Made by a program: the position numbers and the translations under genes
In this document: piece by piece, positions 16,338-26,138 of the stretch
Numbering within the stretch: the stretch's first letter is position 1
How the letters are laid out: each line of letters starts with the position of its first letter
The notes under the pieces: model-generated
Database searches by the model: none
What the model was told of the DNA's origin: nothing
What the model saw: the letters and a program-made list of their open reading frames with translations, nothing else
DNA from: Rikenellaceae bacterium
Lineage (GTDB): Bacteria > Bacteroidota > Bacteroidia > Bacteroidales > Rikenellaceae
Length of the DNA: 64,000 nt
Direction: 5' to 3'
NCBI GenBank assembly: GCA_015059735.1
Contig: SUZX01000005.1
Location: 113,402 to 177,401 of the forward strand

Positions 16338-17636
16338 TTAGAACAATTGTATCAAAAGCAGGCCGGTGGCAATCGATACAATTGTGGTGATCAGTCCGGG
16401 CATCATGAACGAGTGGTTGAGCACCCATTTTCCGATGCCTGTGGTACCCGTGCGGTCGAAGTTTATGGCTGCGACGACGGTCGGATAGTTGGGAATGAAG
16501 AAATATCCGTTTACCGCAGGAAACAAGGCGATCATCATCATCGGCGATATGCCCAACGCAATGCCTAATGGAGCAATGGCGCGAATGGTGGCAGCCTGAC
16601 TGTAAAGCAGAATTGACATCACAAAGAGAGCCACTCCGAACAACCAAGGCATTTGTGTCACAATGCTTTCGATGGATAGCTTCAACTCTCCGATATTGCC
16701 GTTGATGAAAGTGTCGCCCATCCATGCAATTCCAAATATGGCGATTACGGCCTGCATGCCGGCCGAGAAGATACTTCCTTTGGCTGCATCCGATCCGTTG
16801 GTGCGGGTAAACAATAAAATAAATGCTGCGGCAGAGAGCATCAGAATCTCAATGAGTAGTGGCATGCTCAATGCTGTACCATCGAAAGAAGGTCGTAACG
16901 AAGGAATCGAGCCGAAAAGTACGATAAGCAAAGTGGTTATAAGGAATATGGCGACCGACAAACGGGCTTTCGAACGGTTTTTTACATCGTTCAACTCGGT
17001 GCGTTTCTCATCGAGCAGACCGCTTTTCAATCGTCTGATGTATTCAGGATCATCGACAAGTTCTTTGCCTACTCGCATTGAATAGAGTGCACCGGCCAAT
17101 ATGCCAACAAGAGTTGCCGGTATGCAAATTTTCAAAATGTCGAAAAGGTTTATTCCGAATCCGGTAAGCATGCCTAACAGAGCAACGGTCGCTGCCGATA
17201 TGGGGCTAGCCGTGATTCCCTGTTGTGAGGCGATTACGGCAATGGCCAATGGCCGTTCGGGGCGGATCTTGGTTTCTGTTGCCACCTCGGCAATAACGGG
17301 GAGCAGCGAATAGGCGACGTGTCCGGTTCCTGCAAGGAAGGTAAACAGATAGGTTACAAATGGGGAGAGTATTGTCACATGGGCGGGATTGCGACGCAAG
17401 ATACGTTCAGCGATCTTTACCATGTAATCAAGACCTCCTGCGGCCTGCATGCACGATGCCGCAGAGATAACTGCGGCGATCATAAGCATTACATCAATTG
17501 GAGGTGCGGTGGGTTGCAATCCGAAGACGAAAGTAAGAATTGCCAAACCGATACCTCCCATAACACCGAGTCCGATACCTCCCAAACGGGCTCCTATTAT
17601 TATGGCTGTGAGTACAAATAGGAATTGAATAAGCAT
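16338..17636 (-). CDS. Anaerobic C4-dicarboxylate transporter, DcuA/DcuB family
   Basis: This 432-residue, very hydrophobic protein has 10-12 predicted helices and the full Dcu length. Family features include the opening IIIGARLGGIGLGVMGGIGL, the FLAGTGHVAYSLLPVIAEVA loop, the SQQGITASPISAATVALL motif and a charged cytoplasmic loop near residues 200-235. Dcu carriers exchange fumarate, malate or aspartate for succinate across the inner membrane during fumarate respiration. It is the last gene of a minus-strand run that begins with fumarase, which fits a shared role in C4-dicarboxylate metabolism. DcuA and DcuB cannot be separated by eye. Confidence 0.93.
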   Translation of the reverse strand: MLIQFLFVLTAIIIGARLGGIGLGVMGGIGLAILTFVFGLQPTAPPIDVMLMIAAVISAASCMQAAGGLDYMVKIAERILRRNPAHVTILSPFVTYLFTFLAGTGHVAYSLLPVIAEVATETKIRPERPLAIAVIASQQGITASPISAATVALLGMLTGFGINLFDILKICIPATLVGILAGALYSMRVGKELVDDPEYIRRLKSGLLDEKRTELNDVKNRSKARLSVAIFLITTLLIVLFGSIPSLRPSFDGTALSMPLLIEILMLSAAAFILLFTRTNGSDAAKGSIFSAGMQAVIAIFGIAWMGDTFINGNIGELKLSIESIVTQMPWLFGVALFVMSILLYSQAATIRAIAPLGIALGISPMMMIALFPAVNGYFFIPNYPTVVAAINFDRTGTTGIGKWVLNHSFMMPGLITTIVSIATGLLLIQLF

Positions 17637-17680
17637 AATTTGTTTTTTATGGCGAATATAACTTTGTGTGTTGATAGCCT

Positions 17681-18277
17681 TTACTCCAATTCGCGGCGAT
17701 TCAACAATGCGTGGGTAATGGTCAGTTCATCGACATATTCCAATTCATCTCCAAATCCGATTCCCCGTGCAATAGCGGTGATTTTCAAATCGGGGAACTG
17801 GCGAAGGCGATTCATCAGATAGAAGAGAGTGGTTTCGCCTTCGATCGAGGTGGGGATGGCTAGAATAACCTCTTTTACCTCTTGTTGTGCAACTCGATTG
17901 ATCAACAAGTCGATTTTCAAGTCGGAAGGCGAAATGCCCTGCATCGGGGAGATCACTCCTCCGAGGACGTGGTACAGCCCTCGATATTGACGAGTGTTCT
18001 CTATCGAAAGTAGGTCGGCAACCTGTTCCACGACACAGATGGTCGAATGGTCGCGTTCGTCGTTCTTGCATATCGGGCAGATCGTGTCGTCGGAGAGATT
18101 GTTACAGCAGGTACAATATTTTATCTCATGGCGAAACCGATCGATACTGTGGGTCATGTCGCGTACCGAATCGGGCTCCATGCGTAACATATGGATCGCA
18201 AGGCGCATGGCCGTACGACGACCGATTCCCGGAAGCTTCGAAAGCTCACTAACCACATCATGAAGTAACTGCGACAT
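17681..18277 (-). CDS. recR: Recombination mediator protein RecR
   Basis: At 198 residues this is a normal RecR. It has a helix-hairpin-helix near the N-terminus (LSKLPGIGRRTAMRLAIHML), a four-cysteine zinc finger (CTCCNNLSDDTICPIC, residues about 54-69) and a Toprim domain (ICVVEQVADLLSIE onward). With RecF and RecO it loads RecA on SSB-coated gaps. Its ATG overlaps the batE stop by one base, so translation is coupled. A 44-base gap separates it from the Dcu gene downstream. Confidence 0.97.
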   Translation of the reverse strand: MSQLLHDVVSELSKLPGIGRRTAMRLAIHMLRMEPDSVRDMTHSIDRFRHEIKYCTCCNNLSDDTICPICKNDERDHSTICVVEQVADLLSIENTRQYRGLYHVLGGVISPMQGISPSDLKIDLLINRVAQQEVKEVILAIPTSIEGETTLFYLMNRLRQFPDLKITAIARGIGFGDELEYVDELTITHALLNRRELE

Positions 18278-19095
18278 CAGATAATCTCAATTTTACGGGC
18301 TTCAAGCCATCCTTTTTTGCCGTCGGCGATGGATATTTCATACCAATCATCGAGTTGATCGGTGATTCGTACTAATGTTCCTTCATGCAACACAAAGAGG
18401 TCAGCAGATGATTTGTCAGGAGAACTTTTCACTGCGGCGGAATTGGATAATACGACGGCTTGTGTGCGATCGAGTATCTCACGACGTTCTCCTGCTGCAA
18501 AGATGGTTGTTACGACAAAGAGAACTCCTGCAACAAGAGCTCCGTAAAAGCCTGCTTTTCTCCATGTCAGACGTTGAGCCAACAAGAAGAACAACACCGA
18601 TGCCAACGCAATAATCAACATACCCAACGAGAGTAGACTCCACGCCGTACAACTCATTGTATGGCGTATGGCACGCAACCATTCGCTGAGAAAGAACTCG
18701 GGAATCTGTTCGATGGTGTCTTTTGTGCGGGCCTCGGCTACGCTTAGGTTGTAGCGGATATCATCATTGCCCGGAGCAAGACGTAATGCCCGCCGATAGC
18801 AGAGGATGGCTTGTCCCAACTGATCATCTTTGAAATAGGCATTGCCCAAATTATAATAGAGTTTTGCCGAACTCAATTCTTGGGCGAGCAGTTGCTCGTA
18901 GGCCTTGATGGCACCGTGAAAATCGTTGTTGATATAAGCGGTGCTAGCCTGATCCCAAAGTTGATCGGGAGTTGTGACTACGGGCGAGTTGGTTTCGAGC
19001 GAATCTGCCCCCATTGCAGGTTGTAATTCTGTTGGTTGTGCAGTGGCGAAACCGGAAATCAACAGTAGTAACGATGTTATGATCTTTTTCATCAT
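18277..19095 (-). CDS. batE: BatE-like protein (TPR and SH3 domains)
   Basis: This 272-residue protein has a cleavable signal (MMKKIITSLLLLISGFATAQ) and two TPR units at about residues 45-125 (AYEQLLAQELSSAKLYYNLG, QAILCYRRALRLAPGNDDIR). Two transmembrane helices near 145-205 and a C-terminal bacterial SH3 domain (VKSSPDKSSADLFVLHEGT) follow. This is the BatE layout of the Bacteroides aerotolerance (Bat) cluster, an inner-membrane system of unclear biochemistry. It lies 4 bases after batD and overlaps recR by one. Other Bat genes (batA, batB, batC and the MoxR ATPase) are not in the window. Confidence 0.9.
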   Translation of the reverse strand: MMKKIITSLLLLISGFATAQPTELQPAMGADSLETNSPVVTTPDQLWDQASTAYINNDFHGAIKAYEQLLAQELSSAKLYYNLGNAYFKDDQLGQAILCYRRALRLAPGNDDIRYNLSVAEARTKDTIEQIPEFFLSEWLRAIRHTMSCTAWSLLSLGMLIIALASVLFFLLAQRLTWRKAGFYGALVAGVLFVVTTIFAAGERREILDRTQAVVLSNSAAVKSSPDKSSADLFVLHEGTLVRITDQLDDWYEISIADGKKGWLEARKIEII

Positions 19096-19099
19096 GGTT

Positions 19100-20971
19100 C
19101 TATCGTTTTATGGAACTCTCAATGCGAGAGATGAAATCAACTCCTTCGGCATAAATGTCACTCATTTGAGCAGCTGCCGATGGCGAATATTGTGCTTCAT
19201 CGCATTGGGTAATGATAGCGGTAAAACGTTGTGACTGCTCGGAGGAGACACCGCGTTTGTGCAACTCTTCGCGAACATTCTCTTTCGTGAGGTTGGCAAC
19301 CGGAATATTCAATTTGTCGCTCATATATCCCCATAAAGCACGAAGCATCTCTTCGTAGAATGCGTGGCGGTTTTGCTCCTCCATGTACCGTTTGGCTGCT
19401 CGGAAACGCTGTACGGCAACTTTATTGGCACGTTTTCCGCGAACAAGTACTAAGTTTTTCGACTCGCGAATCTTTCGGCGAAGCGCAATATAGCTGCCGA
19501 CAAAAAGCAACAGAATGGCTGTGAGTAACAGCCAATATGTCTGTCCGAAGAGGAATGGCTTGCGGTTGAATTGCAATTGAGCGGTTCCCAACTTGATGAA
19601 TCGGATATCTTGTCCCAAAAGTTTTACCTCTTCTTTCGACATTCCTTGTCCCCGCATAATAACGGCGTCTCCACCTCCTTGTGCATCGGGTGTGATCTCC
19701 AATGTGAGTGGCTTGGATTGCAGGGTGACGTACTGCATACGCGCCGGATCGAAATAGGAGAATTCGATGGGAGCAATGTCGTAGTTGCCTTCGGCGCGAG
19801 CAATGAAGGGATATTCGAATTGACGATAACCCGAAATACCGGCTGCTGAGGTGTTGATCGACTCGGTAGTTTTGACATTATACTGCTCAAACGATGCCGG
19901 AAGGGTCAATGGTGGTGCTTGTATGAAGGTAAGATTACCTGTGCCCGAGATCTTAATTGTATAGGTTGCGGCCGAGTTGGCGGCAAAACGCTCTTGTGGA
20001 TAGGTGGCTTCAAGGTTGAAATGACCTACGGCTCCGCTAAATCCGGACGGAGCTCCGGCCGGCAACGATTTGACAGTGACCGTTATTCGCTGGCTTTGCA
20101 GTTTGCGAGGAACATTGTACACTTCGTGTCCCCCACCGAAGAAGGGATCGATGGGATGACGGCTTGGAACTACAACTTGGGCGATGGCGGTTAATTCGGC
20201 AGGATCGATAGTCAATGAACCTGCTTGCTGCGGATAGAGCAAGAACTCACGAGCCACTAATGTTTCATAGACCTTGCCGTTGTAGGTTTCGCGTTGACGA
20301 CGTGCATTGTCTGTGCGCAATTCCTGAGCCCAGAACCCGTTGAATGATGGAAACTTTACATCCTCATAGCCAACAACGTTGGCACGTTCGTAGAGTTTGA
20401 AGGTAACGCGTAAAGGCTCGCCTTTGAAAACGGAAGTGCGGGATACGATTGTTCGTAATAATAGGTCGTCTTTGGCGATTTGTCCTTGTGCCGATTTCGA
20501 CGATGCTCCGGAGTCGTGCTGACGTGATGATTGCCCGTTTGGGTTGTTGCCTGCTCCGCCCTGATTGTTGTTTTCGGCAACGATCTCGATCGGTAAGGCG
20601 TTGGTTCGATAGGTTTCACCATCGACAACAACCGAAGCGGCTCCAATCGTAACATTCCCGGCGGCCTGTGGCAATAAGACGAATGTGTATGTATAGTTGA
20701 CACTCTTGGTCATGGAGCCGTTGATGATTTGGATTGATGATCCGCTTGCAACAGCAGGTCCGGCCAATACCTCAAAACCTTCGAATGTAGGGGCTTGAAA
20801 CGAATCATCGTCCGGTTTGGCATTGAGTGCAAACTCTACTCGAAAAGCCTCGCCAATAGCTACCGTCAATGGAGAGGAGGCCTCGAAAACGACTTTTTCG
20901 GCAGCGAATGCCGAAAAAGTCGTCCAAATGAGCAGTATAGCAAATCCTATTTTTGCAATAAAATTCCTCAT
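19100..20971 (-). CDS. batD: BatD family protein
   Basis: The 623-residue protein has an N-terminal signal (MRNFIAKIGFAILLIWTTFSAFA) and a chain of beta-sandwich units typical of BatD/oxygen tolerance proteins (FEASSPLTVAIGEAFRVEFALN; DLLLRTIVSRTSVFKGEPLR). A single transmembrane helix near residue 490 (YWLLLTAILLLFVGSYIAL) and a cytoplasmic helical tail follow. A low-complexity linker rich in N, G, Q and S lies near residues 135-160. It is predicted to sit in the periplasm anchored in the inner membrane. It follows fumarase by 50 bases and precedes batE by 4. The start at 20971 fits the signal peptide. Confidence 0.92.
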   Translation of the reverse strand: MRNFIAKIGFAILLIWTTFSAFAAEKVVFEASSPLTVAIGEAFRVEFALNAKPDDDSFQAPTFEGFEVLAGPAVASGSSIQIINGSMTKSVNYTYTFVLLPQAAGNVTIGAASVVVDGETYRTNALPIEIVAENNNQGGAGNNPNGQSSRQHDSGASSKSAQGQIAKDDLLLRTIVSRTSVFKGEPLRVTFKLYERANVVGYEDVKFPSFNGFWAQELRTDNARRQRETYNGKVYETLVAREFLLYPQQAGSLTIDPAELTAIAQVVVPSRHPIDPFFGGGHEVYNVPRKLQSQRITVTVKSLPAGAPSGFSGAVGHFNLEATYPQERFAANSAATYTIKISGTGNLTFIQAPPLTLPASFEQYNVKTTESINTSAAGISGYRQFEYPFIARAEGNYDIAPIEFSYFDPARMQYVTLQSKPLTLEITPDAQGGGDAVIMRGQGMSKEEVKLLGQDIRFIKLGTAQLQFNRKPFLFGQTYWLLLTAILLLFVGSYIALRRKIRESKNLVLVRGKRANKVAVQRFRAAKRYMEEQNRHAFYEEMLRALWGYMSDKLNIPVANLTKENVREELHKRGVSSEQSQRFTAIITQCDEAQYSPSAAAQMSDIYAEGVDFISRIESSIKR

Positions 20972-21021
20972 CAGTTAAATTATTTCCGAATTTTCTGCAA
21001 TACAACGCATTTTATGCGGAT

Positions 21022-22635
21022 TTAGTGTTTGAAATCTGCAAAAAAGTCGTTGCCCTTGTCATCAACGATGATGAAGGCTGGGAAATTTTCGACATAAATC
21101 TTACGAACAGCCTCCATGCCCAACTCTGGGAAATCAACTACTTCAACCGATTTGATCGAGTTTTTGGCCAAAACGGCAGCGGGACCTCCAATCGAGCCGA
21201 GGTAGAATCCTCCATGCTTTTGGCAGGCATCGGTAACTTCTTGTGAACGGTTACCTTTGGCTACCATAACCATCGAGCCGCCTACCGATTGGAAGAGGTC
21301 AACGTAGGGATCCATACGTCCGGCAGTGGTCGGGCCGAACGATCCCGAAGCCATGCCTTGCGGAGTCTTGGCCGGACCGGCATAATATACCGGATGTTTT
21401 TTGAAGTATTCGGGCATAGGTTTCCCCTCATCGAGCATCTGTTTGATGCGGGCGTGGGCAATGTCGCGAGCAACGATAAGCGTTCCTTTGAGGTTCAAGC
21501 GCGTTTTGATCGGATATTTTGTCAGGATCTCACGTACTTTGTCCATACCCTCATCGAGGTCAATCTCCACAGCGGGCGACATGGCTGGCGATGTTTCGGG
21601 AAGGAAACGTGCGGGATTCTTCTCCAACTCTTCAAGGAAGATACCTTCGGGAGTGATCTTGGCTTTGATGTTGCGATCGGCCGAGCAACTTACGCCGATG
21701 GCTACGGGGCAGGAGGCAGCATGACGCGGAGCGCGAATTACACGCACATCGTGTACAAGGTATTTGCCGCCGAATTGGGCTCCGATACCGCTCTCGCGGC
21801 AGATTTTTAATACTTTCTCTTCCCATTCGAGATCGCGGAAACAACGACCTCCCTCATTGCCGGAGGTGGGTAGTTCGTCAAGATAGCCGGCCGATGCTTT
21901 CTTTACCGTTGAAAGACACATCTCGGCCGAAGTCCCACCGATGCAGATGGCGAGGTGGTAGGGGGGGCATGCCGATGTGCCTAGGTCTTTGATGTGCTCG
22001 GCGATGAATTTAGTCAGCGAAGCCTCGTTGAGCAGTGCTTTGGTCTGCTGATAGAGGAATGTCTTGTTGGCCGAACCGCCACCTTTGGTGATGAAGAGGA
22101 ATTCATACTCCATCCCGGGTTTACCGGCATAGATGTCGATTTGTGCCGGAAGATTTGTTCCCGAGTTTTTCTCATCGATCATCGTGAACGGGACAACCTG
22201 CGAATAGCGGAGATTACGCTCCTTGTATGTTTCATAGACGCCTTTGGCGATACACTCGGCATCGTCGGCTCCTGTATAAACATCTTCGCCTTTGTGGGCG
22301 ATGCAGATTGCCGTGCCTGTATCCTGACAAGTGGGCAGTTCGCCTTCGGCGGCAACAGCCTGATTGAGTAACATGGTGTAGGCTACAAACTTGTCGTTGT
22401 CAGAAGCTTCGGGGTCTTCGAGGATATTGTGCAATTTTTGGAGGTGCGAAGCACGCAGATAGAACGAAACGTCGTTATAAGCCGCTTTTGACAATAACTC
22501 CAATCCGGCGGGATCGACCTTCAAGATCTTTCGGCCGTCGCATTCGACAACTTTGACATAATCTTTCGTCAACAGACGATATTGAGTCTTATCTTCGTTG
22601 ATGGGATAAGGCTCTTGGTAGATGAAATCGGGCAT
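21022..22635 (-). CDS. Fumarate hydratase, class I (iron-sulfur, FumA/FumB type)
   Basis: The 537-residue single-chain enzyme matches the length of class I fumarases, which interconvert fumarate and malate using an oxygen-sensitive 4Fe-4S cluster. Visible features are the cluster segment [14 protein letters not shown] (near residue 105), the [12 protein letters not shown] substrate loop, the second cysteine region [14 protein letters not shown], and [20 protein letters not shown] near residue 455. The last region is in the C-terminal beta half. It heads the minus-strand run fumarase-batD-batE-recR-Dcu. A TATTTTTG -7 box lies at 22681-22674. Together with Dcu it points to reductive C4 metabolism. 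Confidence 0.95.
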   Translation of the reverse strand: MPDFIYQEPYPINEDKTQYRLLTKDYVKVVECDGRKILKVDPAGLELLSKAAYNDVSFYLRASHLQKLHNILEDPEASDNDKFVAYTMLLNQAVAAEGELPTCQDTGTAICIAHKGEDVYTGADDAECIAKGVYETYKERNLRYSQVVPFTMIDEKNSGTNLPAQIDIYAGKPGMEYEFLFITKGGGSANKTFLYQQTKALLNEASLTKFIAEHIKDLGTSACPPYHLAICIGGTSAEMCLSTVKKASAGYLDELPTSGNEGGRCFRDLEWEEKVLKICRESGIGAQFGGKYLVHDVRVIRAPRHAASCPVAIGVSCSADRNIKAKITPEGIFLEELEKNPARFLPETSPAMSPAVEIDLDEGMDKVREILTKYPIKTRLNLKGTLIVARDIAHARIKQMLDEGKPMPEYFKKHPVYYAGPAKTPQGMASGSFGPTTAGRMDPYVDLFQSVGGSMVMVAKGNRSQEVTDACQKHGGFYLGSIGGPAAVLAKNSIKSVEVVDFPELGMEAVRKIYVENFPAFIIVDDKGNDFFADFKH

Positions 22636-22673
22636 AATTTTATTTGTTAGTTAGTATTGGCGTTAAATTTATG

Positions 22674-22681
22674 CAAAAATA
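22674..22681 (-). promoter_or_regulatory. -7 box of the fumarase operon
   Basis: TATTTTTG on the minus strand lies about 40 bases upstream of the start. The -33 position reads TTA rather than TTG. Confidence 0.4.
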
Positions 22682-22764
22682 CAAAAAACAATCCGGATTG
22701 CATAACTAATTTCTCGTATGTTGTTATTTTTTATGGAGAATAGGTGGTTATTAAAAAAAATTAT

Positions 22765-22772
22765 TAACTTTG
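22765..22772 (+). promoter_or_regulatory. -7 box of the aldolase gene
   Basis: TAACTTTG matches TAnnTTTG. No TTG is seen at the expected distance. The leader would be about 130 bases. Confidence 0.4.
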
Positions 22773-22908
22773 TGCGGTCTTTGCAATGTATTGCATGACA
22801 TGTAAAGATCAAACCGGTCGATAGGGGAGTTACAATGGTTGGCAGAGAGGTTGCAGGAGATCGGTTGAGATGGATGACGAAAACAAAAAATTCAAAACTT
22901 TTATTTTT

Positions 22909-23901
22909 ATGGTATCTTATAAAGACTTAGGTTTGGTAAACACCCGGGAGATGTTTGCCAAAGCAATCGAAGGAGGTTATGCCATTCCGGCATTCAATTT
23001 CAACAACATGGAACAGATGCAAGCCATTATCTCGGCTTGTGTGGAGTGCTCGTCTCCGGTTATTTTGCAGGTGTCGTCGGGCGCGCGTAAATATGCCAAT
23101 CAGACTTTGTTGCGTTACATGGCACAAGGAGCTGTGGAGTATGCCAAAGAGTTGGGGAAAAATATTCCCATCGTTTTGCACCTCGATCATGGTAACTCGT
23201 TTGAGTTGTGCAAGAGTTGTATTGATATGGGTTTTTCGTCGGTGATGATCGATGGCTCGCACCTTCCTTACGAGGAGAACATTGCTCTTACGAAACAGGT
23301 CGTAGAGTATGCGCATCAGTTTGATGTAACGGTTGAGGGTGAGTTGGGCGTATTGGCCGGTGTCGAGGATGAGGTTTCGGCCGAGCACCACACCTATACC
23401 CGTCCCGAAGAGGTGGTTGATTTCGTATCGAAGACTGGTGTTGACTCGTTGGCTATTTCGATCGGTACGTCGCACGGTGCCAATAAGTTCAAGCCCGAGC
23501 AGTGTACTCGTAACGAGGAGGGTATCTTGTTGCCGCCGCCTTTGCGTTTCGACATCCTTGCCGAGATCGAAAAGCAGTTGCCCGGATTCCCCATCGTATT
23601 GCACGGATCGTCGTCGGTTCCGCAGGAGTATGTGAAGATCATCAACTCCTATGGCGGTGCTTTGAAAGATGCCGTAGGTATTCCTGAGGAGCAGTTGCGT
23701 CAGGCCTCCAAGAGTGCGGTTTGCAAAATCAACATCGACTCGGATGGTCGTTTGGCCATGACTGCTGCCGTGCGTCAGATCTTGGCAGAGAATCCCGCTG
23801 AGTTTGACCCCCGTAAATATTTGGGTCCGGCTCGTGAGGAGTTGAAGAAACTCTACATGCACAAGTGCGAGAATGTGCTTGGCTCGGCAGGTAAGGCTTA
23901 A
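22909..23901 (+). CDS. fba: Fructose-bisphosphate aldolase, class II
   Basis: The 330-residue enzyme is read from ATG 22909 (MVSYKDLGLVNTREMF), where family similarity begins. An ATG 13 codons earlier (22870) is possible but adds a non-conserved, lysine-rich leader. It reversibly cleaves fructose-1,6-bisphosphate using zinc. The metal site segment VLHLDHGNSFE, the DGSHLPYEEN loop, the VEGELGVLAGVEDEV segment and the phosphate-binding SIGTSHGANK and VLHGSSSVP motifs are all present. It is monocistronic, with a strong terminator at 23925-23960. Confidence 0.97.
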   Translation: MVSYKDLGLVNTREMFAKAIEGGYAIPAFNFNNMEQMQAIISACVECSSPVILQVSSGARKYANQTLLRYMAQGAVEYAKELGKNIPIVLHLDHGNSFELCKSCIDMGFSSVMIDGSHLPYEENIALTKQVVEYAHQFDVTVEGELGVLAGVEDEVSAEHHTYTRPEEVVDFVSKTGVDSLAISIGTSHGANKFKPEQCTRNEEGILLPPPLRFDILAEIEKQLPGFPIVLHGSSSVPQEYVKIINSYGGALKDAVGIPEEQLRQASKSAVCKINIDSDGRLAMTAAVRQILAENPAEFDPRKYLGPAREELKKLYMHKCENVLGSAGKA

Positions 23902-23924
23902 TTCAAATCTTTCTAATAAAAATT

Positions 23925-23960
23925 TGAGCCCGTCTAACTTTGACTTGTTAGACGGGCTTA
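23925..23960. terminator. Terminator between convergent fba and radical SAM genes
   Basis: A 12-bp perfect stem (AGCCCGTCTAAC paired with GTTAGACGGGCT) is followed by a T-rich tract on the plus strand. Confidence 0.85.
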
Positions 23961-23985
23961 TATTTTATACGACTGCATCGTCCGA

Positions 23986-24759
23986 TTAGGCAACCGAGCA
24001 GGGGATTCCCAATGCCTCAACCCGAGCGGCAATCTGCTGCAACTCTTCGCGCGACACCTTTTCGAGTGTCGGGCAGGGAGTATCGCGATCGAGCGAATAG
24101 ACCATCACTTGTCGCGGGCGGATCTCGGCAACCAATTCGAGCCAAGCAGCCACCTCGCGCTCTACGGTATTGTCAATGGCCACTTCTTCGCATGTACCCC
24201 GCAAGAACATGGTTTGCAGGATCATCTGGCCATCGAATGATTTCATTCCATCAACAACATCCCGAACCGAATAGTTGTTATTTTGCGGATTGTTCATGCG
24301 ACGCACCGTTTCATCGAAAGCCGAATCGAGTTTCAGAATCGGATTGTCCACCCGTAGCAAAGCTCGCCGAACGCCCTCGCGATGGAGTTGCGTGGCATTC
24401 GACAACACCGAAACTTTTGCCGAGGGGCAAAACTTGTCACGCAAAGCGATCGTATCATCGATGATTGCCTCGAAATCGGGGTGCATGGTCGGCTCTCCGT
24501 TGCCGGCAAAGGTAATCACATCGGGAGGTGTCCCGTCGGCAACCATTTTTTGCAACGTTTCGGACAAAAGCCGCTGTACCTCTTCGCGCGGGTTAAATCG
24601 TCGCAGTCCACGATGTTCTGCATTCCAACCGCATTCGCAGTAGATGCAATCAAACGAGCACAATTTCGATTCGGTAGGCAGTAAATTAACCCCTAACGAA
24701 AGCCCCAAGCGCCGCGAATGAATCGGGCCAAAAATAATATCGTGAAAAAGGGATGTCAT
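23986..24759 (-). CDS. Radical SAM protein, wyosine-synthase-like branch
   Basis: The 257-residue protein carries the 4Fe-4S/SAM motif C34-x3-C38-x2-C41 in KLCSFDCIYC, followed by FAGNGEPTMHPDF (a GGE-like SAM-binding segment) and SVLSNATQL. The opening FGPIHSRRLGLSLGVNLLP is typical of the family often annotated as wyosine base formation domain-like or YfkA-type. The substrate is unknown in Bacteroidota. An extra cysteine (C43) follows the cluster motif. It lies 8 bases after the SDF transporter gene on the same strand and is probably co-transcribed. Confidence 0.9.
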   Translation of the reverse strand: MTSLFHDIIFGPIHSRRLGLSLGVNLLPTESKLCSFDCIYCECGWNAEHRGLRRFNPREEVQRLLSETLQKMVADGTPPDVITFAGNGEPTMHPDFEAIIDDTIALRDKFCPSAKVSVLSNATQLHREGVRRALLRVDNPILKLDSAFDETVRRMNNPQNNNYSVRDVVDGMKSFDGQMILQTMFLRGTCEEVAIDNTVEREVAAWLELVAEIRPRQVMVYSLDRDTPCPTLEKVSREELQQIAARVEALGIPCSVA

Positions 24760-24767
24760 GATCCTCG

Positions 24768-25955
24768 TTAAGCAACTTTCTCTTCTTTCTTACCAATGCG
24801 GTCGATACGATCAACAATTACCGAGATGGCACCGTCGCCCGTAACGTTCGTAGCCGTACCGATGCTGTCCATCGCGATATATATGGCAATCATCAGCGCC
24901 AGCAACTCTTCATTAAATCCGAGTACCGACTGTAAAACGGGTAATGCAGCCATTACAGCACCACCCGGAACACCCGGAGCAGCCACCATTGTAATCGCCA
25001 ACATGCAGATAAATTCAAAGACCATACCGAATTCGATTGGCGTATTGTGGAACATCATCAGTGCGAGGGCGCACGAAGTGATGTTCAACATCGAGCCCGA
25101 CAAGTGAATCGTGGCACAGAGCGGAATGGTGAACGATGCGATCGATGGACGGATACCGATCTTTATTGCACGATCGAGTGTTACGGGAATCGTAGCCGCC
25201 GACGACTGCGTACCGACAGCTGTTGCATAGGCCGGAAGCATCGTCCAAAGCATCTTGAACGGATTCTTGCCACTAACTACACCGGCTACCGAGTATTGGA
25301 AAATCAGCAGGATGATTGCCATTAAAATTAGCACAAAGATAATCTTTAAGAAGATGGACAATACACCGGCAACCTCACCCGTCATGGTCATCTTCATAAA
25401 GACACCGAAGATGTAGAGCGGAAGCAACGGAATCAATACGCCCGAAATAACGCTGCTGATGATAGCACGGAAATCATCTAACACACCTTTGATGCGCTCC
25501 GAACCGGTTACGGCTGTGCCCAAACCCAGCACAAAGGCCAATACCAAAGCGGTCATCACACCGATAGCTGCCGGAATCTCCACCTTAAACCAAGGAGCAG
25601 CGGCTGCAGTGGCCTCCTTGATGTCCGATACCGAGCCCTCGATTAACGAAGGGAAGAGTGTGGTAGCGACACCATAGGCACTCAGACCTGAAATCACCGT
25701 AAAGATGTATGCCAACACCGTTGTAATGGCCAACAGACGACCGGCACCTTTCCCCAAGTCGGCAATACCCGGAGCCACCAAGCCGATGATCAGCAAGGGC
25801 ACAATAAAATTCAGGAATTGACTGAAAACATAGTTAAATGTCGCAAACGAGCGAGCGGCCCATTCCGGAAATACATATCCGGCACCGATACCCAGCACGA
25901 TGGCAATGATAATTCGCGGAAGCAGACCAATTTTAGAGAGTGAAAATTTTTTCAT
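24768..25955 (-). CDS. Dicarboxylate/amino acid:cation symporter (SDF/DAACS family)
   Basis: This 395-residue transporter has the glutamate-transporter fold. It has an N-terminal helix with IIIAIVLGIGAGYVFPEWA, scaffold helices, the serine-rich hairpin segment GTQSSAATIPVT (residues about 255-266) and the TM7 NMDGT-like position, here LSGSMLN. The hairpin-2 region is AAPGVPGGAVMAALPVL, and D..GTATNVTGD near residue 370 is the TM8 substrate-binding helix. It imports an amino acid (serine, threonine, glutamate or aspartate) with sodium or protons. The replacement in the TM7 NMDGT motif points to the serine/threonine-like side, but this is uncertain. The -7 box TATATTTG is at 26002-25995. Confidence 0.93.
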   Translation of the reverse strand: MKKFSLSKIGLLPRIIIAIVLGIGAGYVFPEWAARSFATFNYVFSQFLNFIVPLLIIGLVAPGIADLGKGAGRLLAITTVLAYIFTVISGLSAYGVATTLFPSLIEGSVSDIKEATAAAAPWFKVEIPAAIGVMTALVLAFVLGLGTAVTGSERIKGVLDDFRAIISSVISGVLIPLLPLYIFGVFMKMTMTGEVAGVLSIFLKIIFVLILMAIILLIFQYSVAGVVSGKNPFKMLWTMLPAYATAVGTQSSAATIPVTLDRAIKIGIRPSIASFTIPLCATIHLSGSMLNITSCALALMMFHNTPIEFGMVFEFICMLAITMVAAPGVPGGAVMAALPVLQSVLGFNEELLALMIAIYIAMDSIGTATNVTGDGAISVIVDRIDRIGKKEEKVA

Positions 25956-25994
25956 TTGGTTATGTTTAGTTATTAAGTTGGCGATATAATTTTA

Positions 25995-26002
25995 CAAATA
26001 TA
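25995..26002 (-). promoter_or_regulatory. -7 box of the SDF symporter operon
   Basis: TATATTTG on the minus strand lies 40 bases upstream of the start. No well-spaced TTG was found. Confidence 0.45.
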
Positions 26003-26058
26003 GTGATTTTTTGCAAAATATAGGCGGGAAACCTAGAAATAATATAGTCGGTAGGGAA

Positions 26059-26092
26059 CAAAAAGAGAGGTGATGCGGAACATCACCTCTCT
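26059..26092 (-). terminator. Rho-independent terminator of the GH172 gene
   Basis: A 12-bp stem (26064-26075 with 26081-26092) with a 5-base loop is followed on the minus strand by a T-run (AAAAA at 26059-26063 on the plus strand). Confidence 0.85.
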
Positions 26093-26138
26093 CTTCATGA
26101 CTCTTTCTTGCATACTCATCATAGGATTGCATGATAAT

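Noticed and set aside
22927..23862. Minus-strand frame of 311 codons inside fba
   Set aside because: It mirrors the aldolase gene and shows no family; the plus-strand gene explains the bias.
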